Below, one piece after another: positions 16,446 to 24,356 of a stretch of 64,000 nucleotides of DNA. The DNA lies in contig QHWB01000046.1 of the NCBI GenBank assembly GCA_003222395.1, forward strand, positions 1 through 64,000. Reading direction: 5' to 3'. Both the position numbers and the translations under genes were made by a program. The notes beneath the pieces were generated by a model. It was not told the origin of the DNA and made no database searches. It saw only the letters and a program-made list of their open reading frames with translations. This DNA comes from Acidobacteriota bacterium (lineage in GTDB: Bacteria > Acidobacteriota > Vicinamibacteria > Vicinamibacterales > CAVVIG01). Within the stretch, counting starts at the first letter, position 1; each line of letters starts with the position of its first letter.

Positions 16446-18013
16446 GGCAGCTCGTCCGTTGTCCACGGCGTACGACAAGGTTCGCGATGTTCGTATTTCG
16501 CGAGATTGTGCGCCAGGCGCGGCACGACGGCCTTCAACGCACTTTGTTCGGCGCCTCTCAACAGATCGCGCTGCACCGACGCCGCTTCGTCGAAGCGTCC
16601 TGACTCCGCCAGTGCCATCGCGAACGTTTCACCGAGATCGAGCGTTCGCTGGTCCTTTTTGAGGAGCATCTGCACGAGCGCGATCGCCCGGGCGCCATCG
16701 CGAACCGTGTCGTCGGGCGCGGAAGCGAGCAGGCGCGCGAGGCCGTGCGCGAACAACGATTCATCCGGATGCGTCTGCATCGCGTCCGCCAGCGAATTGC
16801 GCGCGTCGCGGTACCGGTGGAGCTGAACGAATGCGATTGCGCGATTGAACCGCGCTTCCGTGTTGTCCGGCGCTTCGACCAGCACCTGGTCGTAGTGCAG
16901 AACCGCGTCAGCCGCCCGGCTGACATGACGCAGGCTGTTGGCGAGCCGGAGTCGCGCGTCGGTGTAGTTGGCTTTCGTCTTCAGCGCGGCCGACAAATGC
17001 TCGATGGCTTCCGCGTGACGGCCCTGCGTCTGGAGCAGCACGCCAAGACTGTATTGCGCCAGGTGGTATCCGGGCGAGGTGCGCACGACGTGTTCGAACT
17101 GATCCTCCGCGCCGCGAACGTCGCCCTTCATGTACAACGCCGTTCCGAGCCGGTGACGAAGCGCCGCGTGGTCGGGCGCAAGCTCGAGTCCTTTGCGAAA
17201 CAACGCCTCTGCCTCTGGCCAGTCTTTGTTGTCCAGCGCCTGGATGCCGCGCGACTCGTAGGTCTGGGGACTCTCGAGCAACGTCTCGAGCTCGACGATC
17301 AACGGATCGGCCGGCAGCACCTGGCGGTCTTCGCGCAATCGCAGATGAACCTCCGCCTGCTTCGTATCGCCGATGGCTCGGTACGCCATGGCGAGCGGAT
17401 AATGGACCGCTGCGGCCTGCGGGTCCTGCCGCAACACGGCTTCGAGGTTCTCGATCGCGCGCGTGTACTGTTGTTCGGCAAGCGCGACCCGCCCGAGGCC
17501 GAACAACGCCGACCGCGAGCTTGGCTGAAGCGACAGAGCTCTTTCGAACCGGGGGCTGGCTTGTGCCGGATGCCCTTCATCGAGGTGCAGGTTGCCGAGC
17601 CACACCAGGGTCGCGACGTCCGCGGGTTTCAACTGGAGCGCTCGCTCGAAGGCTGCGACCGCATTCGACAGATCGCCGTTCTTCCGATGCAAGTGACCGA
17701 GATAGTAGGGCCAGCGGAAGTCGGCCGGCGCCAGCGTTTGCGCGTTGAGGAAGCACGGCTTCGCCGCATCACGCTGATCGGCAGCCATGAGCAGCTTACC
17801 GAACTCGCCGTACGCGTCTGCGAGCTCGACGACGGTAGTACTTCTCGTTGCGATCTTCTGCGTGAGCGCTTTGTAACTGTCGCGGATCTGCGTCTGCGCA
17901 GACGGCACCATCCTGGACAAGTCTGGCAGCGACACGGCCTGCAGCCCCGCCCGTTGTTGGTGCGGAGCGCATCCGGCGGCGACAACGGCGGCCAGCGCGG
18001 CGATTGTCCGCAT
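16442..18013 (-). CDS. Tetratricopeptide-repeat lipoprotein
   Basis: 523 residues. The N-terminus MRTIAALAAVVAAGCAPHQQ is a lipoprotein signal with the lipobox Cys near residue 15. About ten TPR units follow (for example FRWPYYLGHLHRKNGDLSNA, ALFGLGRVALAEQQYTRAIE, LAQYSLGVLLQTQGRHAEAI). TPR arrays are protein-binding scaffolds. The start codon overlaps the stop of the upstream CRTAC1 gene by one base (TGATG), and its stop overlaps the next start (ATGA). The three products are therefore coupled. A GTG at 18016 is an alternative start. The pairing of TPR and CRTAC1 proteins recurs in acidobacteria and planctomycetes; the joint function is unknown. Confidence 0.8.
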   Translation of the reverse strand: MRTIAALAAVVAAGCAPHQQRAGLQAVSLPDLSRMVPSAQTQIRDSYKALTQKIATRSTTVVELADAYGEFGKLLMAADQRDAAKPCFLNAQTLAPADFRWPYYLGHLHRKNGDLSNAVAAFERALQLKPADVATLVWLGNLHLDEGHPAQASPRFERALSLQPSSRSALFGLGRVALAEQQYTRAIENLEAVLRQDPQAAAVHYPLAMAYRAIGDTKQAEVHLRLREDRQVLPADPLIVELETLLESPQTYESRGIQALDNKDWPEAEALFRKGLELAPDHAALRHRLGTALYMKGDVRGAEDQFEHVVRTSPGYHLAQYSLGVLLQTQGRHAEAIEHLSAALKTKANYTDARLRLANSLRHVSRAADAVLHYDQVLVEAPDNTEARFNRAIAFVQLHRYRDARNSLADAMQTHPDESLFAHGLARLLASAPDDTVRDGARAIALVQMLLKKDQRTLDLGETFAMALAESGRFDEAASVQRDLLRGAEQSALKAVVPRLAHNLAKYEHREPCRTPWTTDELP

Positions 18014-19890
18014 CACGGTCGCTTTTGGCCTCCACCCTTCGTCAACGTGATGTACTGATCGATTGCGACGTTATCCCATTCCTCGGTCCGGCCGTCCGGC
18101 CATCGCACTCGCAGCGTCGGTTTCTCCGTCGATCGGCCAAGGCCAGCCAGCACGCGCGGATCGTTCGCTGAGGCGTAGCTTCCGTCGGCTCGCGCGCGAC
18201 GCCGTAACGTTGGACCGGTACGCCGCACGATAGCGACGGTGGCGCCGAGCATATCCCGGCGCTCGCCGACGAGGCGCAATCCAAGCCAGTGACTGCGGTT
18301 GCCGACGTCGTTGACGAGGAGTCTGACTGGCCCGCTGTTGTTCGCGACGACCACGTCTGTGTCTCCGTCGTTATCGATGTCGCCGAACGCCGCTCCGCGG
18401 CCGACTTCGGACAGCGCGAACGCTTTGCCCGCCTTGCCGGTGACATCCTCGAAGCGGCCGTCGCCGAGGTTCCGAAACAGCTGCTTCCGTTGATCGTAGG
18501 GAAACTTGCCGTTCGCCCGTCCTTCCAGGGCCACCTTCCCGTTCACCGTGAGGATGTCGAGCAGGCCGTCGTTGTCAAAATCGAACCAGGCAGCGCCAAA
18601 GCCCGTGTACGGAAGGCTGGCGGGACCGATCCCCGATCGGGCGCTGACGTCTTCGAACCGACCGGCGCCATCATTCACGAGCAGATCGTGTCCTTCACCC
18701 GTCAGGTTCGTGAAGAACAGATCTTCGTCTCCATCGTTGTCGAAATCGGCGGCATCGACGCCCATGCTCGCTTCAGGTTTGCCCAGCTCGTTTACCGCCG
18801 CACCCGACAGCAGCGCGGTTTCCTTGAACGTGCCGTTGCGCTGATTGATCCACAACAGATTCTCGACGCCGTCGTTGGCGACGTAAATGTCGATCCAGCC
18901 GTCGCCGTTGAAGTCGGCGGTCGATACGCCGAGCGTTGGGCCGAAGGTTCCGCCGGCGAGCGCTGCGGCGCTCACGTCGACGAACTTGCCGTGCCCGACA
19001 TTTCTGTACAGCCGATCCGGTTGTCCGCCGTACGTGCGAGGCGGACAGTAGTCGCGCACGCCTGCCACATTCGGGCATTGCGTGCCGTTCTCGAGCGTGT
19101 AATTGACGTTGTAGCCGACGTACAAATCCAACCAGCCGTCGCGATCGTAATCGAGGAACGCCGCTGCGACCGCGACGCCGGGCTTGTCTTCGATCCCGCT
19201 CTGCCTCGAAATGTCCGTGAACGTTCCATTGCAGTTGTTGTGGAACAACTGATTCGTCCCGAAATTCGTCAGCAGCAAGTCGACGCAGCCGTCGTTGTCG
19301 ATGTCGCCCGTCGCGGCGCCGAGGCCGTACTGCCGCGCATCGATGCCGCTCTGCGCGGTGACATCGGTGAAGTGCAGCACGCGGCTGCCATCGTCGCGCA
19401 CCTGCAGGTCATTGCGAAACAGACGTCCTCTCAACGGAAGCGACCGCGCCGGCGGTGGCAGCAGCGCGTCGGTGAGTGACTTCCCGGCTCCGAGCATCTG
19501 TCCCTGGACGACATACACATCGAGATCGCCGTCGTTGTCGTAGTCGAGCAGCGCGACGCCGGGTGGGAGGATCTCCGGATAGAAAAACTCTCCCGACGCG
19601 CCGTTGAAGTGAACGAAGTCGAGACCCGTCTCGAGCGCCCGATCGACGAACCAATCACCCCGTTTCGGCATTGAGCCGGCCGCTGGATCGCGCGTGGACG
19701 GTTCATCTGCGTCCTCTCGGCGCGGCTGAGTATCGTTCGGCCGCGCAAGTGTGGGGGGCGCCGCTGCGCGATCGACGTCGTTCGACGCTGCAGGCTTGCT
19801 TCGCTGGCTGTTGCAACCCGCGAACAGCACGACGGCCAGCAGCGCGATGGCGGACCGTACGGTCACGCCATTGTTATACCGGACCCGCAC
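18013..19890 (-). CDS. CRTAC1 family lipoprotein (FG-GAP repeats, ASPIC-UnbV)
   Basis: 625 residues. A short lead and hydrophobic stretch end in the lipobox LFAGC, so the protein is probably a lipoprotein. The body has an initial TGLDFVHFNGASGEFFYPEI motif and repeated FG-GAP blades with DYDNDGDLDVYVVQ, DIDNDGCVDLLLT, DFNGDGWIDIYVAN, DFDNDGDEDLFFTN and DFDNDGLLDILTVN. The C-terminal ASPIC/UnbV domain is present (SHWLGLRLVGERRDMLGATV, KPTLRVRWPDGRTEEWDNV). The GTG start at 19890 has AGGAA about five bases upstream; a second GTG at 19866 would give a shorter signal. It is the first gene of the CRTAC1-TPR-DsbA-like operon. Confidence 0.85.
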   Translation of the reverse strand: MRVRYNNGVTVRSAIALLAVVLFAGCNSQRSKPAASNDVDRAAAPPTLARPNDTQPRREDADEPSTRDPAAGSMPKRGDWFVDRALETGLDFVHFNGASGEFFYPEILPPGVALLDYDNDGDLDVYVVQGQMLGAGKSLTDALLPPPARSLPLRGRLFRNDLQVRDDGSRVLHFTDVTAQSGIDARQYGLGAATGDIDNDGCVDLLLTNFGTNQLFHNNCNGTFTDISRQSGIEDKPGVAVAAAFLDYDRDGWLDLYVGYNVNYTLENGTQCPNVAGVRDYCPPRTYGGQPDRLYRNVGHGKFVDVSAAALAGGTFGPTLGVSTADFNGDGWIDIYVANDGVENLLWINQRNGTFKETALLSGAAVNELGKPEASMGVDAADFDNDGDEDLFFTNLTGEGHDLLVNDGAGRFEDVSARSGIGPASLPYTGFGAAWFDFDNDGLLDILTVNGKVALEGRANGKFPYDQRKQLFRNLGDGRFEDVTGKAGKAFALSEVGRGAAFGDIDNDGDTDVVVANNSGPVRLLVNDVGNRSHWLGLRLVGERRDMLGATVAIVRRTGPTLRRRARADGSYASANDPRVLAGLGRSTEKPTLRVRWPDGRTEEWDNVAIDQYITLTKGGGQKRP

Positions 19891-20016
19891 GATTCCTGAA
19901 TGAACGCCGCTACCTAAAGAACGTCACCGGCGACACGATCGAGTGGTATGACACCGCGTGGAAGGCGTTTCAGCGCACGCCGAACGCGTCAGCGCCGCCA
20001 ATACGAAAGCGTCGCT

Positions 20017-20763
20017 TCACACATTCGTGGTGGCGAATGGGCCAGCGTGGCGTGAAGCCCATCGACGCCTCCAGATCCCGCCCGCTAGCGTGAGACCAAA
20101 CCCGATGAGCGCAATCGTGCTTGGTTCCGGCGTTGGCGCTACGGGAGTGTCGGCGAAGCGGGTCAGCAATCCAGTGCCGTCGCTCGTGGGAACGCGGTGG
20201 ATCAGGTCCAGGAAAATTCGTGCGGTATCGGGACTGAACCCGGCGGCGAATGGGGTGATCCCTTCCGCCACGGCAGTAACGACGACGTCGAGGAGCAGGT
20301 TGCCGGCGGCTGGATCGTAGAGGAACGGTGTCGACAGCGGCACGACGAAGTCGAACGGGCTGCTGCCAGGGGACATGACGGTGACGGTGCCCGAGAATAC
20401 CGGTTTGAGATCGGGCGTACTGCTCGCGAGAAACTTCGTCCCCCGCGATGCCGGCGATGCGGCAGTCGTCCCAAGGCTGAGTGTGAACGTATCCGACCAG
20501 GTCGGCGGCGGATTGAACCGCGGCGGTCCAAGGGTCTGGAATGCGATCTCGCCGATGCTGATCGGCCTCCTAAACGGCGTCGCCGCGTAAATCTGCTCGT
20601 ACTGGCCGAGATACACGCCGAATTGTCCGGTGCCGGCGCCAAACGGGAACGCGTTCGCGGTTGAGCTCGACCCGATGGTAATCGAGTCCGCAAACGCGCT
20701 GATGCTGCCCAGCACGACCAAGAATGCTGCGATTGGACCTGTAAGTGAAAACGGCCTCCGCAT
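20017..20763 (-). CDS. PEP-CTERM sorting domain protein
   Basis: 248 residues with a signal peptide (LTGPIAAFLVVLGSISAFA) and a C-terminal sorting tag: PTPEPSTIALIGFGLTLAGG followed by RRR. This is the PEP-CTERM signal that an exosortase (EpsH/XrtA) cuts before transfer to the surface, usually linked to exopolysaccharide. The mature part is a beta-rich domain (TWSDTFTLSLGTTAASPASR, FDFVVPLSTPFLYDPAAGNL) common in PEP-CTERM proteins with no assigned function. GGGGCGGGGA precedes the ATG. No exosortase gene is in the window, so processing must rely on genes elsewhere. Confidence 0.85.
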   Translation of the reverse strand: MRRPFSLTGPIAAFLVVLGSISAFADSITIGSSSTANAFPFGAGTGQFGVYLGQYEQIYAATPFRRPISIGEIAFQTLGPPRFNPPPTWSDTFTLSLGTTAASPASRGTKFLASSTPDLKPVFSGTVTVMSPGSSPFDFVVPLSTPFLYDPAAGNLLLDVVVTAVAEGITPFAAGFSPDTARIFLDLIHRVPTSDGTGLLTRFADTPVAPTPEPSTIALIGFGLTLAGGIWRRRWASRHAGPFATTNV

Positions 20764-21181
20764 TGTCCCCGCCCCTTTCCATTCTTCGCGGCCGAAGTTC
20801 TCCGCAAGCCCCTGGGAACGAGATCGCGTGACACGTGGAGCAATATCGTCGCCGGGTCGACCTACGGCTAAAGCGCTATGTCACCCACTTTCGGTATTGG
20901 CAGAGGATCCGCACGGCGAGCGGCGTAACGCTCCACCACGTCGCGCAGCGATCCATTCCAAGTCGCTTCGTACGAACGGGGTCGCCTGGCGGAATGCGAG
21001 CGAAGAAGGGGGCTTCTAGGAATCCGAGTGGACCAGTTGTCTTTACAACTCCAGCAGGCTTCGTTGACTGCGCGATACTCTTCGAGCGCCGACTGGCCAA
21101 TGAGGGACCCGGATGTACTCGAGGGCCTGTGACCCCGGATGTCCGTCAGGTGCTCATTGGGCATAATCCTTTGCGAGACGC
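20764..21181. other. No recognisable intact gene
   Basis: Some 420 bases between the PEP-CTERM gene and the TOPRIM fragment. Minus-strand frames here (for instance one around 20868-21164 with WNGSLRDVVERYAARRADPL) have a less arginine-rich composition than chance frames, so decayed coding DNA is possible. I could not tie it to a family with any confidence. Base composition is slightly less GC-rich than the flanking genes. Confidence 0.4.
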
Positions 21182-21360
21182 TTAATCTCTTGACGTCAAC
21201 TGACCTGGTTGCGTGGCGTCCTGCAGCGTCACGACCGCCACTACGATTCGGTCTGCGAGCATGTCGGTGATCGCGCTGGTACGCTGTCGACCCGCTTCAT
21301 CGCCATCGAGCAGCAGCATCACTCGGTCGTGGTGCGTGAGCTTGGCGACTGGATGCGAGT
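21182..21360 (-). pseudogene. TOPRIM (primase-like) domain fragment
   Basis: The minus strand reads SHPVAKLTHHDRVMLLLDGD, EAGRQRTSAITDMLADRIVV and AVVTLQDATQPGQLTSRD before a TAA at 21182-21184. The sequence LLLDGDEAGR is the DxD part of a TOPRIM domain, as in CHC2 zinc-finger primase-like proteins carried by plasmids and integrative elements. The upstream zinc finger and the first TOPRIM glutamate region are missing. The fragment abuts the end of the YedE gene. It is another piece of mobile-element debris. Confidence 0.6.
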
Positions 21361-21371
21361 CGAGCCATCTC

Positions 21372-21388
21372 GAACGACCGCGTCGTTC
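21372..21388. terminator. Short inverted repeat at the yedE stop
   Basis: GAACGAC-CGC-GTCGTTC is a perfect 7-base stem with a 3-base loop, ending within the TGA stop of the YedE-like gene. It has no obvious T-run after it on the minus strand, so it would be a weak or Rho-assisted terminator at best. Part of one arm (GTCGTTCAGTGCGG) is preserved beside the duplicated yedE fragment at 39.76 kb. Confidence 0.35.
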
Positions 21389-21803
21389 AGTGCGGAAGTT
21401 TTGGCCGCAGTCTGCCGTACGTCCACGTGCCTCCGAGCGCGCTCAGAAACGCGACGAGCATCACAGGTGTGCCCGCGCCGACCAGCGCGACGAGCGGACC
21501 CGGGCATGCCCCGGTCAACGCCCAGCCGAGGCCGAACACCGTGCCACCCGCGAGATAGCGCGCGCCGGTGCCGAGCACCTTTGGTGTGAAGCCGAGTGGC
21601 TCGCCATCCGGACCCCGAACCCCGAGCCGTTTGATCGTCAGGAGCGAAATTGCGGCGGTGAGCACCGCCGTGCCGATGATGCCGTACATGTGGAACGCAT
21701 CGAATCGGAACATCTCCTGGATGCGGAACCACGAGACCACTTCCGCCTCCACGAGGATGACGCCGAACGCGCTGCCGATCAGAAAGTACGGGAGGAGCGT
21801 CAT
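21387..21803 (-). CDS. YeeE/YedE-family sulfur transport protein, second half
   Basis: 138 residues with four hydrophobic spans. LLPYFLIGSAFGVILVEAEV, FDAFHMYGIIGTAVL and GGTVFGLGWALTGACPGPLV followed by MLVAFLSALGGTWTYGRL match the C-terminal half-protein of the YeeE/YedE (DUF6691) thiosulfate-uptake family, including the conserved Cys in GACPGP. GAGGTG stands before the ATG, two bases after the stop of the partner half. Thiosulfate or sulfide import through the inner membrane is the established role of the family. The neighbouring SoxB-like gene fits this but is broken. A copy of the last 38 codons lies at 39763-39879. Confidence 0.85.
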   Translation of the reverse strand: MTLLPYFLIGSAFGVILVEAEVVSWFRIQEMFRFDAFHMYGIIGTAVLTAAISLLTIKRLGVRGPDGEPLGFTPKVLGTGARYLAGGTVFGLGWALTGACPGPLVALVGAGTPVMLVAFLSALGGTWTYGRLRPKLPH

Positions 21804-21805
21804 GA

Positions 21806-22366
21806 TCACCTCAAGACGATCGGAAGAATCAGGTACGTTCCCGCCAGACCGCCCGCGAAGAAGCCACATACCGCCAGAAGCGACGCCGGTTGCAGATCGG
21901 CCAGGCCGGAAATGGCGTGGCCCGAGGTGCAGCCGCCCGCGTAGGCTGTCCCGAACCCGACGAGAAACCCGCCGATGACGATCGAGACGAACCCTTTGAG
22001 CGTGAAGAGCGAGGCCCATGCGAACACCTCGTGCGGCGTCAACCCGGTCAGATCGTGCAGCCCGAGCTGATGCAGCGCGGCGGTCGTATGCGGTGACAGC
22101 GTCAAGGCGAGCGGCGGCGCGACCTCCGATGCGACCACTGCTCCGGCGAAGATCCCGAGGAGAAAGGCGAGGTTCCATCCGCCGAGGCGTTTCCAATCGT
22201 GGCTGAAAAACTCGATGCCGCATGGAGCCAGCGCGGCGCACAGATGCCTGAAGTTGCTGGCGACGCCGAACGGCTTGTTACCTAACAGGAGGAGCGCCGG
22301 CACGACGAGGCCGATGAGCGGCCCGGCGATGTACCACGGAAGAGGGTGCGTGAACAGATGTGACAT
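21806..22366 (-). CDS. YeeE/YedE-family sulfur transport protein, first half
   Basis: About 186 residues from MSHLFTHPLPWYIAGPLIG; a GGAAGG box lies four bases upstream of this ATG, which also avoids overlap with the divergent gene at 22398. Hydrophobic spans include LIGLVVPALLLLGNKPFGV, LAFLLGIFAGAVVASEV and SIVIGGFLVGFGTAYAGGCT followed by SGHAISGLADLQPASL. The GGCTSGHAISG motif holds the conserved Cys of YeeE/YedE thiosulfate transporters. It forms a bipartite channel with the next gene. It is divergent from the SoxB-like gene with only about 30 bases between starts. Confidence 0.85.
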   Translation of the reverse strand: MSHLFTHPLPWYIAGPLIGLVVPALLLLGNKPFGVASNFRHLCAALAPCGIEFFSHDWKRLGGWNLAFLLGIFAGAVVASEVAPPLALTLSPHTTAALHQLGLHDLTGLTPHEVFAWASLFTLKGFVSIVIGGFLVGFGTAYAGGCTSGHAISGLADLQPASLLAVCGFFAGGLAGTYLILPIVLR

Positions 22367-22397
22367 CGTGCCTTCCATCGAAGAGTAGGATAGCGCC

Positions 22398-23340
22398 ATG
22401 TCGAGTCGCCGGGATTTTCTGAAGCATGCCGGCTCGATGGGAATCGGATTCGGGCTGGGTCCGGCCCTCGCGTCATGCCTTCAGGGACGCGCGGAGGCCG
22501 CCGACATTGCCGGCAGCCAGGCGGTGAAGGCGGGGAGAGCGGAACACCTCACCATTCTGCATACCTCCGACATTCACGGGCAGATCGAGATCCACGACGA
22601 GTTCTTCTACGAGCGCGGAAGGCCGGCGTTCAGGCGCCGCGGCGGCTTCGCGACCTTGCGCACGATGATCAACGCGCTCAGACGGCAGAATCCCGCGCAC
22701 ACGCTCGTCGTCGACGGCGGCGACTGCTTTCAGGGCAGCGCAGTCGCGGCTCTGTCGAAAGGCCAACCAACCGATCGCGCACGGTGTGGATTACATCCTC
22801 GGCGCGGACACGCACGAGCGCATCCGCGAGCCGCTGCAGGGGAAGTACTGCAAAGTCACAGAGCCGGGCGCGTTCGCGTCCTTCATCGGCAAGCTCGATC
22901 TCCTCGTCGAGAACGGCGCAATCAAGGAGGAGACGTACGCGTTGCTAGACGTAGACCCCGAGCGGTATCCAGAAGATGAGGAGATGAAGACGCTCGTCGC
23001 GGTTGCGCGCGAGCCATACCGTCAAGCGATTGGCAAGGTGATCGGCCAGACGCGAACGCCTCTGCTGCGCTACTACGTGATCGAGACGCCGATGGACAAC
23101 TTGATCACCGACGCCTTGATGTGGAAGTTCAACAAAGACTTCGTGGTCTCCAACGGTTTCCGATTCTGTCCACCGCTCGTGCCGTCCGCGGGCGGCGAGG
23201 CGGACATCACGATCGAGTATCTGTGGAGCATGCTGCCCGTGGAGTCAGCGATCAAGACCGGCGTCGTGTCCGGGCAGCAGATCGTCGACTGGCTCGAAAG
23301 CGAATTGGACAACGTGTTTGCGAAGGAGGCAGCCAGACCT
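22398..23340 (+). pseudogene. SoxB/5'-nucleotidase-like protein with internal deletion and lost C-terminus
   Basis: The N-terminal part has a Tat signal (SRRDFLKHAGSMGIGFGLG), LTILHTSDIHGQIE and TLVVDGGDCFQGSAVAALSK, the first two metal motifs of calcineurin-like 5'-nucleotidases/SoxB. Near 22765 the frame breaks. Another frame takes up as NQPIAHGVDYILGADTHERI and runs on with the 5'-nucleotidase C-terminal domain (LLRYYVIETPMDNLITDALM, SAGGEADITIEYLWSMLP). The section between, with the GNHE and other His motifs, is absent. The junction gcCAACCAACCg contains a short repeat. Similarity ends again near 23330. Beside YeeE/YedE it was probably a thiosulfate-oxidation enzyme. Now inactive. Confidence 0.8.
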
Positions 23341-23414
23341 ACAGGTTCAGGTGACCTCGCGTTTCATCGACCCCGTCAACCTTCGATCAGATCACTCGAT
23401 TTCCGAGACGTTCA

Positions 23415-24014
23415 ATGTTTTTCACCGTGGCGATTGTGGGCGTGGTCCTCGCGTATACGTGGGTCATCGATCCGGTTGCGCCTGCCTGGGTCGCCGGCGT
23501 CGCAGCGATGCTGGTCGTCGGGCTCGCAATCTGGCGCGCGCTCAAGACCGGCGAGTGGGGACTGAAACCAGCCGCGTTCCTTCCCGCGCTTGGGTGGTCG
23601 GCCGCAATCACCGGTGCGGGCGCGCTCGCGATGTATCTGGCAGCCTCACGTCTCGGGACCTGGAAGGAGCGGCGTGACCTGTGGACCACATTCGCGCTGC
23701 TGATTCCGTGGGCCCTGGGGCAGCAGTTCGCACTTCAAACGGTGCTGTTGCGGGAATCGCAGGCCACGCTATCGAGGTCGGCCGGAATCTGGCTCGCGGC
23801 AGCGCTTTTCGCGTCGTTGCACCTGTTGAATCCGTTCCTGACGGCGGCGACCCTCATAGGCGCGCTCGGCTGGTGCCGGGTCTACGACCGCTATCCGAAT
23901 CTGCTTCCGCTCGCGCTGTCGCATGCGATCTTGACGCTCGTCATCCTCTGTGCGTTCGATGATGCGATAACAGGCGGGCTACGCGTCGGCTACGCCTACA
24001 TCGCCCGGCATTGA
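23415..24014 (+). CDS. CPBP-family intramembrane protease-like protein
   Basis: 199 residues with about six membrane spans (FFTVAIVGVVLAYTWVIDPV, AGVAAMLVVGLAIW, LGWSAAITGAGALAMYLA, IWLAAALFASLHLL). The segments LLIPWALGQQFALQTVLLRE, FASLHLLNPFLTAATLIGAL and LPLALSHAILTLVIL correspond to CPBP (Abi/Rce1) motifs 1-3. Motif 1 normally has EExxxR; here it reads QQFALQ, so the catalytic Glu pair is missing, while the later His residues are present. It may be a non-proteolytic relative. The ATG at 23415 directly follows the soxB-like remnant. Function unknown. Confidence 0.65.
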   Translation: MFFTVAIVGVVLAYTWVIDPVAPAWVAGVAAMLVVGLAIWRALKTGEWGLKPAAFLPALGWSAAITGAGALAMYLAASRLGTWKERRDLWTTFALLIPWALGQQFALQTVLLRESQATLSRSAGIWLAAALFASLHLLNPFLTAATLIGALGWCRVYDRYPNLLPLALSHAILTLVILCAFDDAITGGLRVGYAYIARH

Positions 24015-24029
24015 AGATTCCCGCTCACC

Positions 24030-24058
24030 TTGACCCAGCAGTCAGCGAGGCATAATAT
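24030..24058 (+). promoter_or_regulatory. Probable sigma-70-type promoter of the SUF operon
   Basis: TTGACC (24030-24035) and TAATAT (24053-24058) are 17 bases apart and lie in front of the rrf2 remnant and the suf genes. The -10 element overlaps the left end of the IscR-like operator, which would make binding repressive. The assignment rests on sequence match and position only. Confidence 0.5.
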
Positions 24059-24079
24059 CGGACTAAATAGGTCGGATTT
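24055..24079 (+). promoter_or_regulatory. IscR/Rrf2-type operator upstream of SUF operon
   Basis: The stretch ATATCGGACTAAATAGGTCG followed by GATTT fits the type 1 IscR site layout, a palindrome built on GACT-A-AAT-xGGTC with flanking A/T. In known systems an Fe-S Rrf2 protein binds here and represses iscR/suf when clusters are plentiful. It sits over the -10 box and only about five bases before the ATG of the rrf2 remnant. It is therefore a well-placed autoregulatory site whose cognate local regulator is broken. Confidence 0.6.
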
Positions 24080-24083
24080 GTCG

Positions 24084-24352
24084 ATGCTGAGACTTTCAAA
24101 GAAAGCCGACTGGCGGCTATCACCTCGCGCGGCCGCCCGCTGCGATTTCCGTGGCGGAGATCGTCGAGGCGATCGATGGACCGCTTGCCATCACCGCGTG
24201 CGGTCCTGCCGATGAGCGATGCGGCCAGTTCTCGAAGTGCAACGTCCGCGACGCTCAGCCTTTCAGAAATGGCGCGCGGCGACGAAAGTGCGCCGCCGCT
24301 GAGAGTGCGCCTCGGAGAGTCAGGCAAGATGGATTCGGTCGAAGGACGATGA
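24084..24352 (+). pseudogene. Rrf2 (IscR/SufR-like) regulator, two internal deletions
   Basis: Three pieces of one Rrf2 protein survive in order but in different frames. The start MLRLSKKAD (24084) is followed by GGYHLARPPAAISVAEIVEA then IDGPLAITACGPADERC and GQFSKCNVRD, and then the tail ATLSLSEMARGDESAPPLRV ending at TGA 24350-24352. Most of the winged helix-turn-helix is missing between pieces one and two, and the linker helix between two and three. The three Cys that hold the 2Fe-2S cluster (C-x6-C-x5-C) are kept. About 269 bases remain of an expected 450. It lies 4 bases before sufA, under its own operator. Confidence 0.75.
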
Positions 24353-24356
24353 GTCG

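Noticed and set aside
19895-20016. Forward frame KNVTGDTIEWYDTAWKAFQR with protein-like composition between two genes
   Set aside because: About 30 residues, no recognised family and no clear start; may be chance.
20868-21164. Minus-strand frame with WNGSLRDVVERYAARRADPL, vaguely like the end of a diheme cytochrome c peroxidase
   Set aside because: No CxxCH, no other peroxidase motif and only a weak resemblance; recorded as unassigned DNA instead.
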